From: Diphasiastrum complanatum
Lineage: Eukaryota; Streptophyta; Lycopodiopsida; Lycopodiales; Lycopodiaceae
Assembly: GCA_029204225.1 (NCBI GenBank)
Contig: CM055106.1
Coordinates: forward strand, 20,701,285-20,765,284
Reading direction: 5' to 3'
Length of the DNA: 64,000 nucleotides
Part shown: one piece after another, positions 44,204-54,799 of the stretch
Layout: each line of letters begins with the position of its first letter
Position numbering within the stretch: position 1 is the first letter of the stretch
Notes under the pieces: generated by a model
Told to the model about the DNA's origin: nothing
Databases searched by the model: none
What the model saw: the letters and a program-made list of their open reading frames with translations, nothing else
Made by a program: the position numbers and the translations under genes

Positions 44204-45115
44204 AAATGTCAAAGTTATGAGCTTGTTTGTTATTTTGAACTTGCAAACTAAGTACGAGTGGTCAGATGCGAACGTGACAGAGTTTTTTGGATAAGCTTGT
44301 TTGCTTCATGATGTGTGTTATAGACAAATTGCTCTAATCTCATTTTATTTTTAATTCATGATATATAACTAATTACATAAATTTATATTTGTTTGCAGTT
44401 TTCTCAGGAAAATGTTGCCCCCAAATAACACCATGGCAGCGTCTCAATAAGAAGCCAAGAAAATGCTATCCGCGGTCGACATGGAATACAAGAGCATCCA
44501 TGCATCTCCCAACAATTGCATCTTATATCGAGATGAGTTTGAGGAGGCAAGCGTGTGTCCACACTGTGGGGAACACCGCTACAGGAAAGATTTACAAGGA
44601 GCAACCATACCGCCAAGGTGATAAGACATTTGTCCATCATATCCAAGATATGCCACATGTTTAAGTGCAATTCCATCATGGAGCTAATGACATGACATTC
44701 GAGCAATCATTCATCCGACGATACTATGAGGATCCTGCCGATTCTCCAGCATGGAAGCACGTGGATGCTACCTTGCATGAGTTTAGGGATGAGCCTTGCC
44801 ATTTGCATTTGGGGTTGGCCATGGATGGTGTGAATCCATTTGGTTTGTGCTCTACATCATGGTCCTTGTAAACTACAACATTTTCCCTTGGCTAAGTATA
44901 AAGAAGGGGCACCTAATGATCGCCCTTCTTATCCCCAAAAAACACAAGGCAAAAAATATGGACGTTTATACGGCTCCCTTGATAGATGAGCTAAAGATTC
45001 TATGGCAAGGAGTTCAAGTGAGCGATATATCAAGACCACTGAGACAAAGAGATTTTGTGGTAAAGGGGATCTTGATGTGGACGATGCACGACTTTCCTTC
45101 CTATTGATCTCCTAC
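44204..45115 (+). pseudogene. CACTA (En/Spm) TNP2-type transposase fragment
   Basis: Plus strand. YEWSDANVTEFF is followed by an apparent intron (about 44295-44398, acceptor TTGTTTGCAG), then EAKKMLSAVDMEYKSIHASP, NNCILYRDEFEEASVCPHCG and EHRYRKDLQG. After frameshifts come DPADSPAWKHVDATLHEF, LGLAMDGVNPFGL, PWLSIKKGHLMIALLIPKKH, MDVYTAPLIDELKILWQGVQ and GILMWTMHDFPSY. These are successive hallmarks of the TNP2-like transposase family. At least three stops and several frameshifts. Neither end shows CACTA terminal repeats, so this is an internal fragment joined to the truncated chromovirus LTR. Confidence 0.88.
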
Positions 45116-45159
45116 AAAGACGAGTTGTACCTCATTGATAACCTATCCTATTTGTGTTG

Positions 45160-45628
45160 GATATATATGTCACAATCATAGTGCTTATCCATATTCACTT
45201 TGGCTAAGATTCCACTAATTTTCCACATCATCATTGGTGGCTAGTGTTGACCTTCTAGATTCCTACATCTAGGAGATAACTCCTACAATTTAGGAGATTT
45301 AACATTTGACTCATATGAAAAGTATATACAATGGATTTGAACTTAATACTTGATATTTCATGCGTGAGACCACTCCTACCCATGTGATATAGCATTTTCT
45401 ACCACTAGAATGGTGCCAGGTGGCATAATACTACTAAACTAGTTTTTGGCCAATTTAACGACTAGTTTTCAAATTAAATGAGATATACAACCTATATGAT
45501 TCATCTAAATGACTTAGACATAGATTTCACACATGGGAATGGCTCCACACATGTCTAATGATGATAGGTACAAGTCATTATGGCATTTACAAGATTTGAT
45601 CAAGCTAGCTTTTGCCAATTCTAACACT
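45160..45628 (-). repeat. 3' LTR of a minus-strand copia element, truncated
   Basis: Its reverse complement aligns with the U3 of the LTRs at 58.2 and 60.4 kb (GGAATCTAGAAGGTCAACAC, AAATTGTAGGAGTTA). It ends TTCTAACA on the plus strand, followed by CTCCTCAAAATT, the complement of a polypurine tract. The U5 side is lost at the CACTA border. Confidence 0.75.
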
Positions 45629-46024
45629 CCTCAAAATTAACTTGATAAAAGCATGATGATCTTAAGCTTGACTCCATGGGCTGAATTGGTCTTCAAATAT
45701 GGATCCTTGTTGGTTCCAAGGTGTGAAGATCAGCCAATGAGTTTGATAAAGATCCGAGATCACCATATCCATGATAGTGCCTCCTTAATGTTGACTTCTT
45801 TAATGAACTTGGGAGCTTTGCACCATCCTAGCACTTCCAAATTTGATTCCTTCCAAATTTCATGTAGATGCTTGACCTTGAGGCATTCTTCTACTTGATG
45901 TGCATGCTCCTCCTTGACGGAAATACAAGACCTCCATGTCTCATGATGATCACTACAAACATGATCATACAATGTGCACTTTTCTATGATCATCAATATT
46001 ACTTATGCTAGAAATATAAGTCCA
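45629..46024. other. No clear gene; inside a copia element
   Basis: Frames on both strands of about 80 codons overlap and neither is conserved. It may be residual copia leader or 3' sequence. Confidence 0.35.
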
Positions 46025-47335
46025 AAAATCACCACATCTTGGCATGAATTTTTCTAATATTGAAATCAAAAAGTATTCCCATCTTAATAAGGCTTACTAC
46101 TTGCTTATGGATATAAGTGTCCACTTTGGATGCTTCACTTATTCTCATAAGAAGTTTACAACTTCCCTCTACGATTGAAAATTTACAATTTTCAATATTA
46201 TGAATGAACACATCATTCTTGATCCTGGTGAAACCAAAAAATTCAAACACCTTATTTTTGGAATCCAAAAGTTCAATCCAAGTGTATCTAGAGTAATCAT
46301 CAATAAAAGATACATACATTAATGCATTTTCATTATATGCTTGTGAAAAAGAATGCACATCACTATGAATGAGATCTAATAACTTAGAAGATCTAGTAGA
46401 AGAGTTAGCAAATGGTTGCTTGTGAGCCTTTGAGAGGCTACAAGTCTCACAACTCTTTCCACAGTTTGAAAATGGTTTTGGAAGGCCGAGTGCAAGCTCC
46501 TTTGTGCATAGGATCTCCCAGTGATTTGAAGTTGGGGTGGCCCAACCTCTTATGCCAAAGTTCCACTTGTGTAAGCTCCTCCTTAACCAAATTCACACTT
46601 CCAAGAAACACATTAGCATCAAGCTTGAATAGCCTCCTTTTCTTGAACCCCCCTACAATGCAAGTGTCATTCATCATAATAATAGAGCAAACCTTCCTTA
46701 AAATGGACATCTAAGCCATTATCCATTAGTTTTCCAATGCTTAGCAAGCTCCTAGTAAGATTAGAAACATAGCGTACATTTTCTAGATCCAATCTTTTAG
46801 AGGATCCAAGACTTAAAGAGATTGTTCCCACTCCATCCACTCTACATTATTGATCACTTGCTGTTAGAATAGACTTTTTACAACCTTAAAAAGGTACAAG
46901 AGTTGAGAAGAATTCCTTTTGGAATGTTATGTGGGAACTAGCCCCACTATCAATCCACCATGTGTCATTGGAGTAGCTCTTGCTTGTTGGTATAGATGCC
47001 ATCAAGGATGAATCAACTTCATCCTCATAATCCTCAAGGATAAGGTTGTCTTGCTTGTTCTCATCTTGTGCATTCTTCTTTTTGTAGCACTGGGATGCAA
47101 AGTGCCCCTTCTTTCCACAAAAGAAGCATTTTTGTTTGGCTTTGTCTTTCTTTTTTTCTTTAGAGCTTCATTCTTGATCATCATCACTCTTGCAATGCTT
47201 TGGATCTTCTTCTTGGATTTCATTTTGCCTTTGCTTAGAGATGGTTTGTGTGTGGTACTACTGAAATCAGATTCAATGTGAAGTATAGTTCTAAAATAAA
47301 TGGAAGAGCAGTATGATATCGCGAGTTCTTCAGGC
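46025..47335 (-). pseudogene. Ty1/copia gag(C)-protease-integrase(N)
   Basis: Minus strand, from about 47335: basic gag tail, knuckle CFFCGKKGHFASQC, protease TWWIDSGASSHITF with DSG intact, RYVSNLTRSLLSIGKLMDNG, pre-integrase ELWHKRLGHPNFKSLGDPMH, and integrase start LIHSDVHSFSQ, MYVSFIDDYSRYTWIELLDS. Frames change several times and a few stops occur. The remainder of integrase, RT and RNase H is deleted before the LTR. Related to the gag-protease at 2.8-4.0 kb. Confidence 0.8.
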
Positions 47336-47377
47336 GTCAAAGATAGTCATCATCTGATCAAAAACTGAGGAGTCGTA

Positions 47378-47458
47378 GACGTCCGTGTTCAAAATCTACC
47401 GGAACCACGTACCATCCGCGAAGTGTATTCTTTCCTTGGCCACGCCAACTACTATCTG
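47378..47458 (+). pseudogene. Ty3/gypsy RT fragment (27 codons)
   Basis: DVRVQNLPEPRTIREVYSFL followed by GHANYY, the gypsy RT thumb motif (usually ...VRSFLGHANYYRRFI). Very short but distinctive; no stop inside. Confidence 0.65.
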
Positions 47459-47557
47459 TGCTTTATTTTTTATTCATTTTTCCAGGTCTTACGAGATGGA
47501 CAATGGTCTGAACGTGATGCTGTCATTGAGTAATCATAATTGACCAACATCACATCA

Positions 47558-48160
47558 GATAGCTCAAACTTGGTGTCTATCAATGTAAATAGCCCCATTT
47601 TGGTGTCTCTATCACTCGGGAAAGTCAAAATTTGCTACCTAAGATATGATTTTGCTACTCATCAAGTGACTAGACTCAACAAGTAATATGTTAAGAAAAC
47701 TCAAGTTCAACCTCTTGTCAAACCCCTATCACACGTGATAACTTAAATTTTATGTCTATGTGTGGTTTTGTTGCTTATCACCCGAATGGCTCATCAAGTG
47801 ATCAGACTCAACCACTCCCAGGTCAAGTATATTTAGATAGCTCAAGCTTGATCCATTGTCAATGAAATTGACTTATATCACATGAGATAACTAAAATTTG
47901 ATGTGCATCTTTTGGAATAGCTCACTTTTGGTGAATATCACTAAAGGCTTCTTGTAAAGTGACCAAATTCGAGAAATTGTGTGCTCATGAAATAGATCAA
48001 AGTTGATCCCCATCACTTGAGATAGTTCAAATCTTATATCCAATACAAGATCTTGGTCCTTATAACTTGACATAGAAGATCGAGTGACTAAACTTGATCA
48101 ATCTATGATTTGGAACAATCAATTTTGGTCCCTGGTAGATTGAGTCTAGTCCTTGGACAA
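47558..48160. repeat. Minisatellite-like degenerate repeats
   Basis: About eight copies of a 24-28-base unit near GATAGCTCAAACTTGGTG (47558, 47588, 47738, 47836, 47886, 47917, 47992, 48021) are interspersed with about four copies of AAGTGACTAGACTCAAC (47664, 47793, 47956, 48081). No coding frame. 48161-48903 shows no gene. Confidence 0.65.
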
Positions 48161-48903
48161 GATGATTAGTCTGTTGCTTGGAAGGACAAGAGAGCAATAG
48201 TTTTATTTTACGAAGAGATTACGACAGCGGAGATGTAATACATAAGCATGAGCACTTCAACAGATAGACATTGCAAATGCTCAATTTTTCCTTGTATCAC
48301 AAAAAAAAAGAAGGAAGATTGCGGCCAGTTTAACACATGTTTTTTTATTCTTAGAAAATGTTTCGACCCAAAAGGGTCGGAACGGGTTTCTAAGGGACAT
48401 ATATATAACAAATCAAATAAGACTTTATAAACTAAATAATGTCCACAACTTATATGCAACATCAAACCACACATTTAATTTGTAACTTTTTATAAATCAC
48501 AAAATTCTTTTAAACACATAGTCATTTTGTACTAACCATATCAAATCATCTACTTGTCTTATATCAAATCAACATATAGTTAATACTCCTTTGTCCTTTT
48601 TAAAAAATCATCAAATTTCTCAAAGAAGACATGGTCCTCTTGTACCCAAAATATCACTCACATGCTTTTGTCCTTAAAAATTCATGAAAAAATAAAGTCT
48701 TGTCACTCCTTATATTTCTCCTTCAAAACAAATTTATAAAATAAGAGTCAAATCACTTTTTTTGGGCCATAATTTGTCTTTTTGACAAACCACTTGCTAT
48801 ATGGCACCTTTTAGGCCATGGTCATAGATTTCTAGGCAAAAAAAAAATCGCATGGCAAAAAGTTCTGTGGCAGAGCCACGTGACACTTGAAATTTGAAAA
48901 GTG

Positions 48904-48911
48904 TATAAAAA
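48904..48911 (+). promoter_or_regulatory. TATA box before CT-rich leader
   Basis: TATAAAAA with a CT-rich region starting about 60 bases downstream. Probably an LTR or promoter remnant. Confidence 0.45.
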
Positions 48912-48966
48912 TGCCCTCTTTCAATATTTCTCCATGCTTTCTTGTGGATTTCTTGAGGCTCACTTT

Positions 48967-49202
<236 letters not shown>

Positions 49203-49205
49203 CAT

Positions 49206-50120
49206 TTCTAACCAAGAACCAGAGGTTTTCAAGGCTCGACTAGTATCAGAATAACAATGTGCCAATCTATATAAGTTTCCATGCCTCTTGCCGAGTGCAA
49301 GGATCTTACTTGTCCTATCGATAATTCTGCATTGAGACCATAAATGCTCCTTCGCCCATGTTGATGCAAGGAGGTGCTATGACTGCATTCGTTTGTTGAT
49401 CTGGTTGCTTACTGGCATTCTTGGCTTTGAGAACCCTACAATTCTGGATCTCATAATTAGTGCGCTTGCAATACTTACAGAACATCTTCTTCTGTGACAG
49501 TGGATTTGATAATTGTTCTTGACTTTAAGTCAATTTCTAATTTTATGCGGACTGCTTAGAGCTTTTCCGCTTCTGTTGTTTTGAGCCTTTGTTGACATAT
49601 AGAACATGAGATAATAAAGTCGACAAAGCGTCTTGACTTCTTTGATTACCTTCTTGTAGTAACATAGTGATAACTATGGTAAGAGTTAAATCTGAGTGTG
49701 TTGATATGATTATCATCCAGTTCTCATATGTAGAGGGCAAGCTTGAAAGGAATGTCATGATTGCGTCTTGATAAGACTGATTTGATAGGGACTATCTGCT
49801 ACAAGAGATTCTTAATCTGGTTAATGTATTGATTCTGAAGTGAATCACCATTCGACATCTTGAGAGTGAAGAATTTTATTCGTAGATGTAACTTTACATA
49901 CATATCTCACATCATATAGTGAGCTCATAATGTCCCATACTTCTTTCGAAGTTTGAGCTTCAACTATGTGGCCAATCTGAGTGTCTGATATATTGAAAAT
50001 AATAAAGTGCGAAGGCTTTACCATCCTTCGACTTCCATTTTGAGTCGGCTGACGTGAACTCCATTGTGTCTTAATTATTTGATTCCATAGGATTAGAGAT
50101 CTTAGAGAGAGTGAAAGAGG
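49206..50120 (-). pseudogene. Ty1/copia gag and knuckle region
   Basis: Minus strand from about 50120: gag (QTSKEVWDIMSSLYDV), then FLSSLPSTYENWMIIIST and VITMLLQEGNQRSQDALST, and a knuckle CKYCKRTNYEIQNC with His replaced by Asn. It is homologous to the plus-strand gag at 32.1-32.6 kb. The leftmost 100 bases match 18.94-19.00 kb. At 50120 it joins gypsy gag sequence. Confidence 0.75.
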
Positions 50121-51133
50121 TTCCAATAAATTAGCAGGAGAAGATTGTTGTCCTGGTGGAGCTGGCAAAGCTGGTCGTTCAGGAAATTCTAGGGCAAAGT
50201 TGTGAGCCTTGTTCTTAGGATCAGGTGTCGTATAGGTAGTAGGTTCTTGATTTTGAAGCTTAGCATACCTTTGTTGGATAATCCAAGATTAAACGAGCAA
50301 AAAGTTATTTCCTGGCCTATAGAATTGCACAGATAACAAATAGTATTCGTCATTCATTGCTTCAATGTTGGACATTCTTCATGGTGTGATTTTCCGCACA
50401 AATTGAACACCAGTTATATTTTTGACTAGGAAAAGTCTTAGCAAACTTTTTAGTTTTTCTGCTACTCTTAGCTTGCACTTCTTCCAAAGCTTTTAGTTTC
50501 TCGTCGAACTGAGAGTGCATCTTATCCAACTGCATCTACTACTTTTGACCAAATTTCTCGAACTCGTTCATCATCAACTCCACAATAGCATTAATATTCA
50601 TGGATGCAATAATGGTGGATGTAGTAGTGGTTTGCCCTGTTGTATATGGCAGCATTCCAACATTTGGTTCATCATCAGAATCTTCATCCTCCTCTCGTAT
50701 CGCATCATCCATAGTATTTTTTAAAGACATATACTCTATATGGCGTTTCAGCTCACTTCTAATCCTCTTAGGTAGACCTACTAAATACCACATAATCATA
50801 GCTTCATCAACAATTAGATTGTGATCACACTCAGATCTGAGGTGTTTAACCCGTTCAATATAGTCTCGTACCCCTTCCCTCTTTTCCATTCTAATTTTAC
50901 TTAAAAGGAGAAAAGATCTTTCGTAAATTTTCAAGGATTAAATCTTGTGAGGAGAGCTTGTTTTACAACTTCCCAATCTACACGTTCTGTTTCATCTTGA
51001 TTATAGAACCAATCTTGTGCAGTTCCAGTTAACGCCATCAAAAATAGCTTAAGTTTATTTTGCAAATAACTTCGCCATATATCTCACATGATTCATAATA
51101 GATCTGAGAAATCTGACAGGATCAGATAACCCT
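50121..51133 (-). pseudogene. Ty3/gypsy gag, copy 2
   Basis: Over 90% identical to copy 1 (19447-20480). It contains KIYERSFLLLSKIRMEKREG, RDYIERVKHLRSECDHNLIV and LKRHIEYMSLKNTMDDAIRE, plus the degraded knuckle region at its left end. Start codon and leader are missing: similarity ends at 51133, before the ATG present in copy 1. A stop in the Gln-rich linker and the left junction with copia are specific to this copy. Confidence 0.82.
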
Positions 51134-51377
51134 AGTATAGCTGCCTTTTTAGTTGTTTCTTGCTTTTTAGTGTTTTAGGTGGATTTTTGGAGTAGAGATA
51201 GTTAGTTCTCTGTATTTTCTATGTTTGGGCTGCTCCCAGCTAGCGGAAGAGGTGTTAGAGGGTAGAGGAGGCCCTGAACTGCCTTTGAGGGCTTGACATC
51301 CAAACCAAAACTTGAAAAAACTCAAAAAACATACCAATCTGCATTTTGGAGGAAAAAAGAGCCAAAATTTTCACCAG

Positions 51378-52110
51378 TGAGAGTCAACCCTTGCATGACT
51401 GACACAGTACCTCTAGGGTACTGTCCTAGACCTGTATAGATGCCTACGAGAGTTAGTTCCAAGCAGATTACAAAAATTAGAGAAAAAACCATAAAAAATC
51501 AAAAAACCCTTGTAAAAAACCCTTGAAGCTTGCAAGAGTTAGTTCCCAGTGTAAGTGCTAGTGTGAAAGTTTTCAGTGAGAAAAAGATGGGAAAATCCAC
51601 TAGAACCCTCGCAGACACAAAATTTTTTAGTTATAGTGGTCAAGAACCCTCGTAGAGAATTTTGAAGTTCCATCTCAATGAGACAAGGACACAGAAGAGC
51701 CTGCGAGAGTTGGTCTTGTCCCAATGAGTAGAAAATTGGATTTAAGTGCTGAAAAATCAACAAAATCAAAAGATCCAAAAAATCCTTTCAAAAGTAACTC
51801 TCGCAGGCTACTCCATTAGCTTCAAAATGTCATTTTTCAATAGTGATTAAGCATGCGAGAGTTAGTATCGAATATTGGTGAAGATCAGACCAAATTAGTG
51901 GTTCTGAACCCTCCCTCGCAAACAGTGAATTTTTTACTTCTTGCAAGAGTTAATCTTCATAGAGGGTTCCAGAGTCAGATCTATATCAGATGCAGCTCCT
52001 GTAATCCTTGTGAAATTTACTTTCAAGCATTATGTGAAAAATCAAGTTTTTTGATTGAAAATCAATGAAGAACCCTTCTTACAGCCAACCCTTGCACAAG
52101 TAACCCTCAC
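51378..52110 (+). other. Gypsy leader with reiterated TGCGAGAGTTAGT / AACCCTCGCA
   Basis: A degenerate decamer occurs about eleven times in both orientations between the end of gag copy 2 and the plus-strand gag. TGCGAGAGTT-like copies are at 51445, 51531, 51700, 51851 and 51938; AAC(C/T)CT(C/T)GCA-like copies are at 51386, 51604, 51648, 51794, 51908 and 52085. No coding frame of note. 51134-51377 shows nothing else. Confidence 0.6.
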
Positions 52111-52302
52111 AAACTAGATCAGTAGAAAGATGTGCACCAAATCTAGCTATTTTTAAAATCTCAGGTCAATCGGTGCAAGGAGTAAAAAGTTATCAAGGAA
52201 AGACCACCGTAAGAGGCCTAAAATCACAATATCTGCCGAACTAGATTGTATTCCACTGTACTAGCAATATCCAACCTCCTTGGGCCCTACCGCTGAATGA
52301 AT

Positions 52303-54537
52303 ATGAGATCCGGATGATCAATTGCAAGAAAAGCAGTAAATCAAACACCAAACCTTTCTAGAGTAACAGCTGCACAAATTGAGGCAAAACCAGGACCAAC
52401 ACCAATGGATCCAATGGGTCAACCCATACCTATCGCACCATTGCAAGCAGTTCAGAGGGCTCCACGGATGGAGATTCCAAAGTATGATGGATCATTAGAT
52501 CCTATTAGATTCCTCCATATCTATGAGCAAGCATGCAAAATCTATGGCAAATGAACACCAACAGAGAAATTGATGTTGTTTCCAATGTCTTTGGTGGCAG
52601 TTGCACAAGATTGGTACTTCAACCTATTGGAAGAAGAGAAAACTACTTGGAAAGCGGTTAAAGCAATTCTCATCACGTGCTTTAAATCCAAAAAGTTCTT
52701 GGAAGATCCTTTTCTCCTGTTGAGCAAAGTTAAGATGGGAAAAAGAGAAAGGGTCAGGGATTATATTGAGCGGGTCAAGCATTTGCGATCCGAATACAAT
52801 GCAGCCTTAACTCCCAATCATGTGGTGATTATGTGGTTCCTCGCAGGGTTACCACATAACATTAGAAGAGAACTTTAACGATGGGAGCAGTATGCTACCT
52901 TGCAAGAAGCAATGAAGGATGCCATCAGGGAAGAGAATGAGGGCTTTGACGATGAATACCCAACCACCCAAGCTCCAACTCCTTTAGTAGCATCATCATC
53001 ATCCAATGCAACCAACCTGCCCGCCGAGCTGCTAATGGAACAAATGACAAAGCTACACAAGTAGAAGATGGAATAACTGACGGCTTGGTTTGATCAGAAA
53101 CTGCAGGCCTTGCAGGGAGCTGTAGCACCAAATCAAAAGCCATCGGAGCAAAACCAGCTACAGTACCCTCGACGTGAAAATGTATGGTGCTTAGTTTGTA
53201 CTCAGAACCATACAACTAATGAGTGTCTGCTCTTAAAGCAAAATTTGAGACTGAGACAAAGATTTTGCCATCTGTGCAATGTATCATCGCATGAGATGAC
53301 ATTTTGCCCATTTAACCCCTAGATCATACAACAGAAGAGGAGTCTCTATCAGACTTCTTATCCTTATCATCAAGGGGCACCTAATGTGGCACCGAGGTAT
53401 GGCGCGCCAAACGATCAATAACGCATGGCCTTACCTGCACCCCCAAGGCCAATCAACCAACAAGTGGCCCATGTGAACTTGACAGCAGCGGAGCACGAAG
53501 TACCAGCAACACCTCAACTTGAGTAGTAGCAATGGTACGGGCCAGATGAACCATTTATGGATCCAGCCATTAATGAGTATTATGCGACGTATGCAGCTCT
53601 ACCTTAGCATCAAGTTGGTAGGAATTATGGTTGCTATGGATGCAACGAAGGCCATAGAATTACGGAATGTCCATACAAGGGACAATACACATCCTTATGC
53701 CGAGAATGTAGATATGGATGCTACTACAAGAACTATCCATTAAGACCTGGAACGAGTGCATCACTAAACCTAATCACAGTACAACCCACAACAATTCTAG
53801 GAGGGATGCCACCTGAAAAACAACACTTCCAAGCCCCAGTGTTAGTCGTCACGCGAGCACAAAAGTGGAAGGAAGTGGCATCCTCACCACCCCCATCAGT
53901 ATCCGATAATCAACCCTCAACTGCAAGACCATATCCAAACGTGAGGGAAGAAGGAAGACAGTATCAGAAGATATGCCACTGGGTGCAGAAAGCGCAAGAG
54001 GAGGAAAAAGCTGAAGCAAGAGACATACCTGCAGAACCTCCTATTGCTGAAGAACCAATACCATAAGTGGGCTCACTATTACGTACTAATCAAAATGATC
54101 AGTTGCACCATTACGAACCACCTTTCCACATGGTGGATCCCGAGGATCCACACACTGAAGTGCTCACCAGTTTGCTAGCAAGCCATGTTAATTTATCCCT
54201 CGGAGAATTACTACAGATTGCGCCACAAGCCAAGAGCCTCTTGGCTAAATGGGCCAAAGATGAAGTGGAACCATTAACACCAGAGCCCATATATTGTGCG
54301 GGCTATGAAGAAACAAGTAACGTCTTCCACATCGGGGCAGCGTGGGAAAGTGAAGGGCATAATATCACCCTGTCGATCAAGCACAAGAGATTTGAGGACG
54401 AGACAACAGTAGTAGATGGAGGATCAGGTGTAAATTTGATCTCCACTACTTTGTACCAGAAATGGGGTCTGCAAGGATTGAATGGATCTAGTTTAGCAAA
54501 GAATAGAGATGGAAAGGATAGAAATCCAACACATTGA
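52303..54537 (+). pseudogene. Ty3/gypsy gag-protease, four knuckles, 11 nonsense stops
   Basis: One plus-strand frame of about 745 codons without a frameshift, starting at ATG 52303. Order: EIPKYDGSLDPIRFLHIYEQ, DWYFNLLEEEKTTWKAVKAI, DYIERVKHLRSEYN and MWFLAGLPHNIRREL (Retrotrans_gag capsid), a Gln-rich linker, four knuckles (CLVCTQNHTTNEC, CHLCNVSSHEMTFC, CYGCNEGHRITEC and a degenerate CRECRYGCYYKNY), a Pro-rich linker, and a protease-like TVVDGGSGVNLISTTLY with DGG in place of DSG, as in Tat/Athila-type elements. The stops are TGA at 52315, 52552; TAA at 52876, 53074, 53419, 54064; and TAG at 53062, 53320, 53524, 53527, 53605. The frame ends soon after protease; RT and integrase of this element are absent. 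Confidence 0.88.
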
Positions 54538-54544
54538 TCTCTTG

Positions 54545-54720
54545 CCCTATGAGTAATGTGAGGATGGTATACTGTGAGGGTGCACAAGTGGCACAAGCAG
54601 GATTTCGGCGGGTAGATCGGGGAGAAGTGTCTCCCTCCTCTCATCTAGGAAAAGTGGATGTGGTCGGAGAAGACAACGGAGATCCGGTCTGTTGAGACGC
54701 GGATGGTGAGGTAGCGGTTC
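54545..54720 (-). repeat. Inverted copy of the Ser/Thr-rich segment at 56.5 kb
   Basis: On the minus strand it encodes SPSASQQTGSPLSSPTTSTF, a stop, EEGDTSP and APSQYTIL. This matches SPSASQQTRSTSSTSPTSSM, EEGETSS and TPSQYTIL at 56535-56735 on the plus strand. The two copies are inverted around a copia RT fragment. Confidence 0.65.
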
Positions 54721-54799
54721 ATGAAGATGTTGTGGGGCTAGAGGACCGTGGATGGTGGAGCTGCACTCCTAGTGAGTCGTCAGACCCTTTGTCCAGGGG

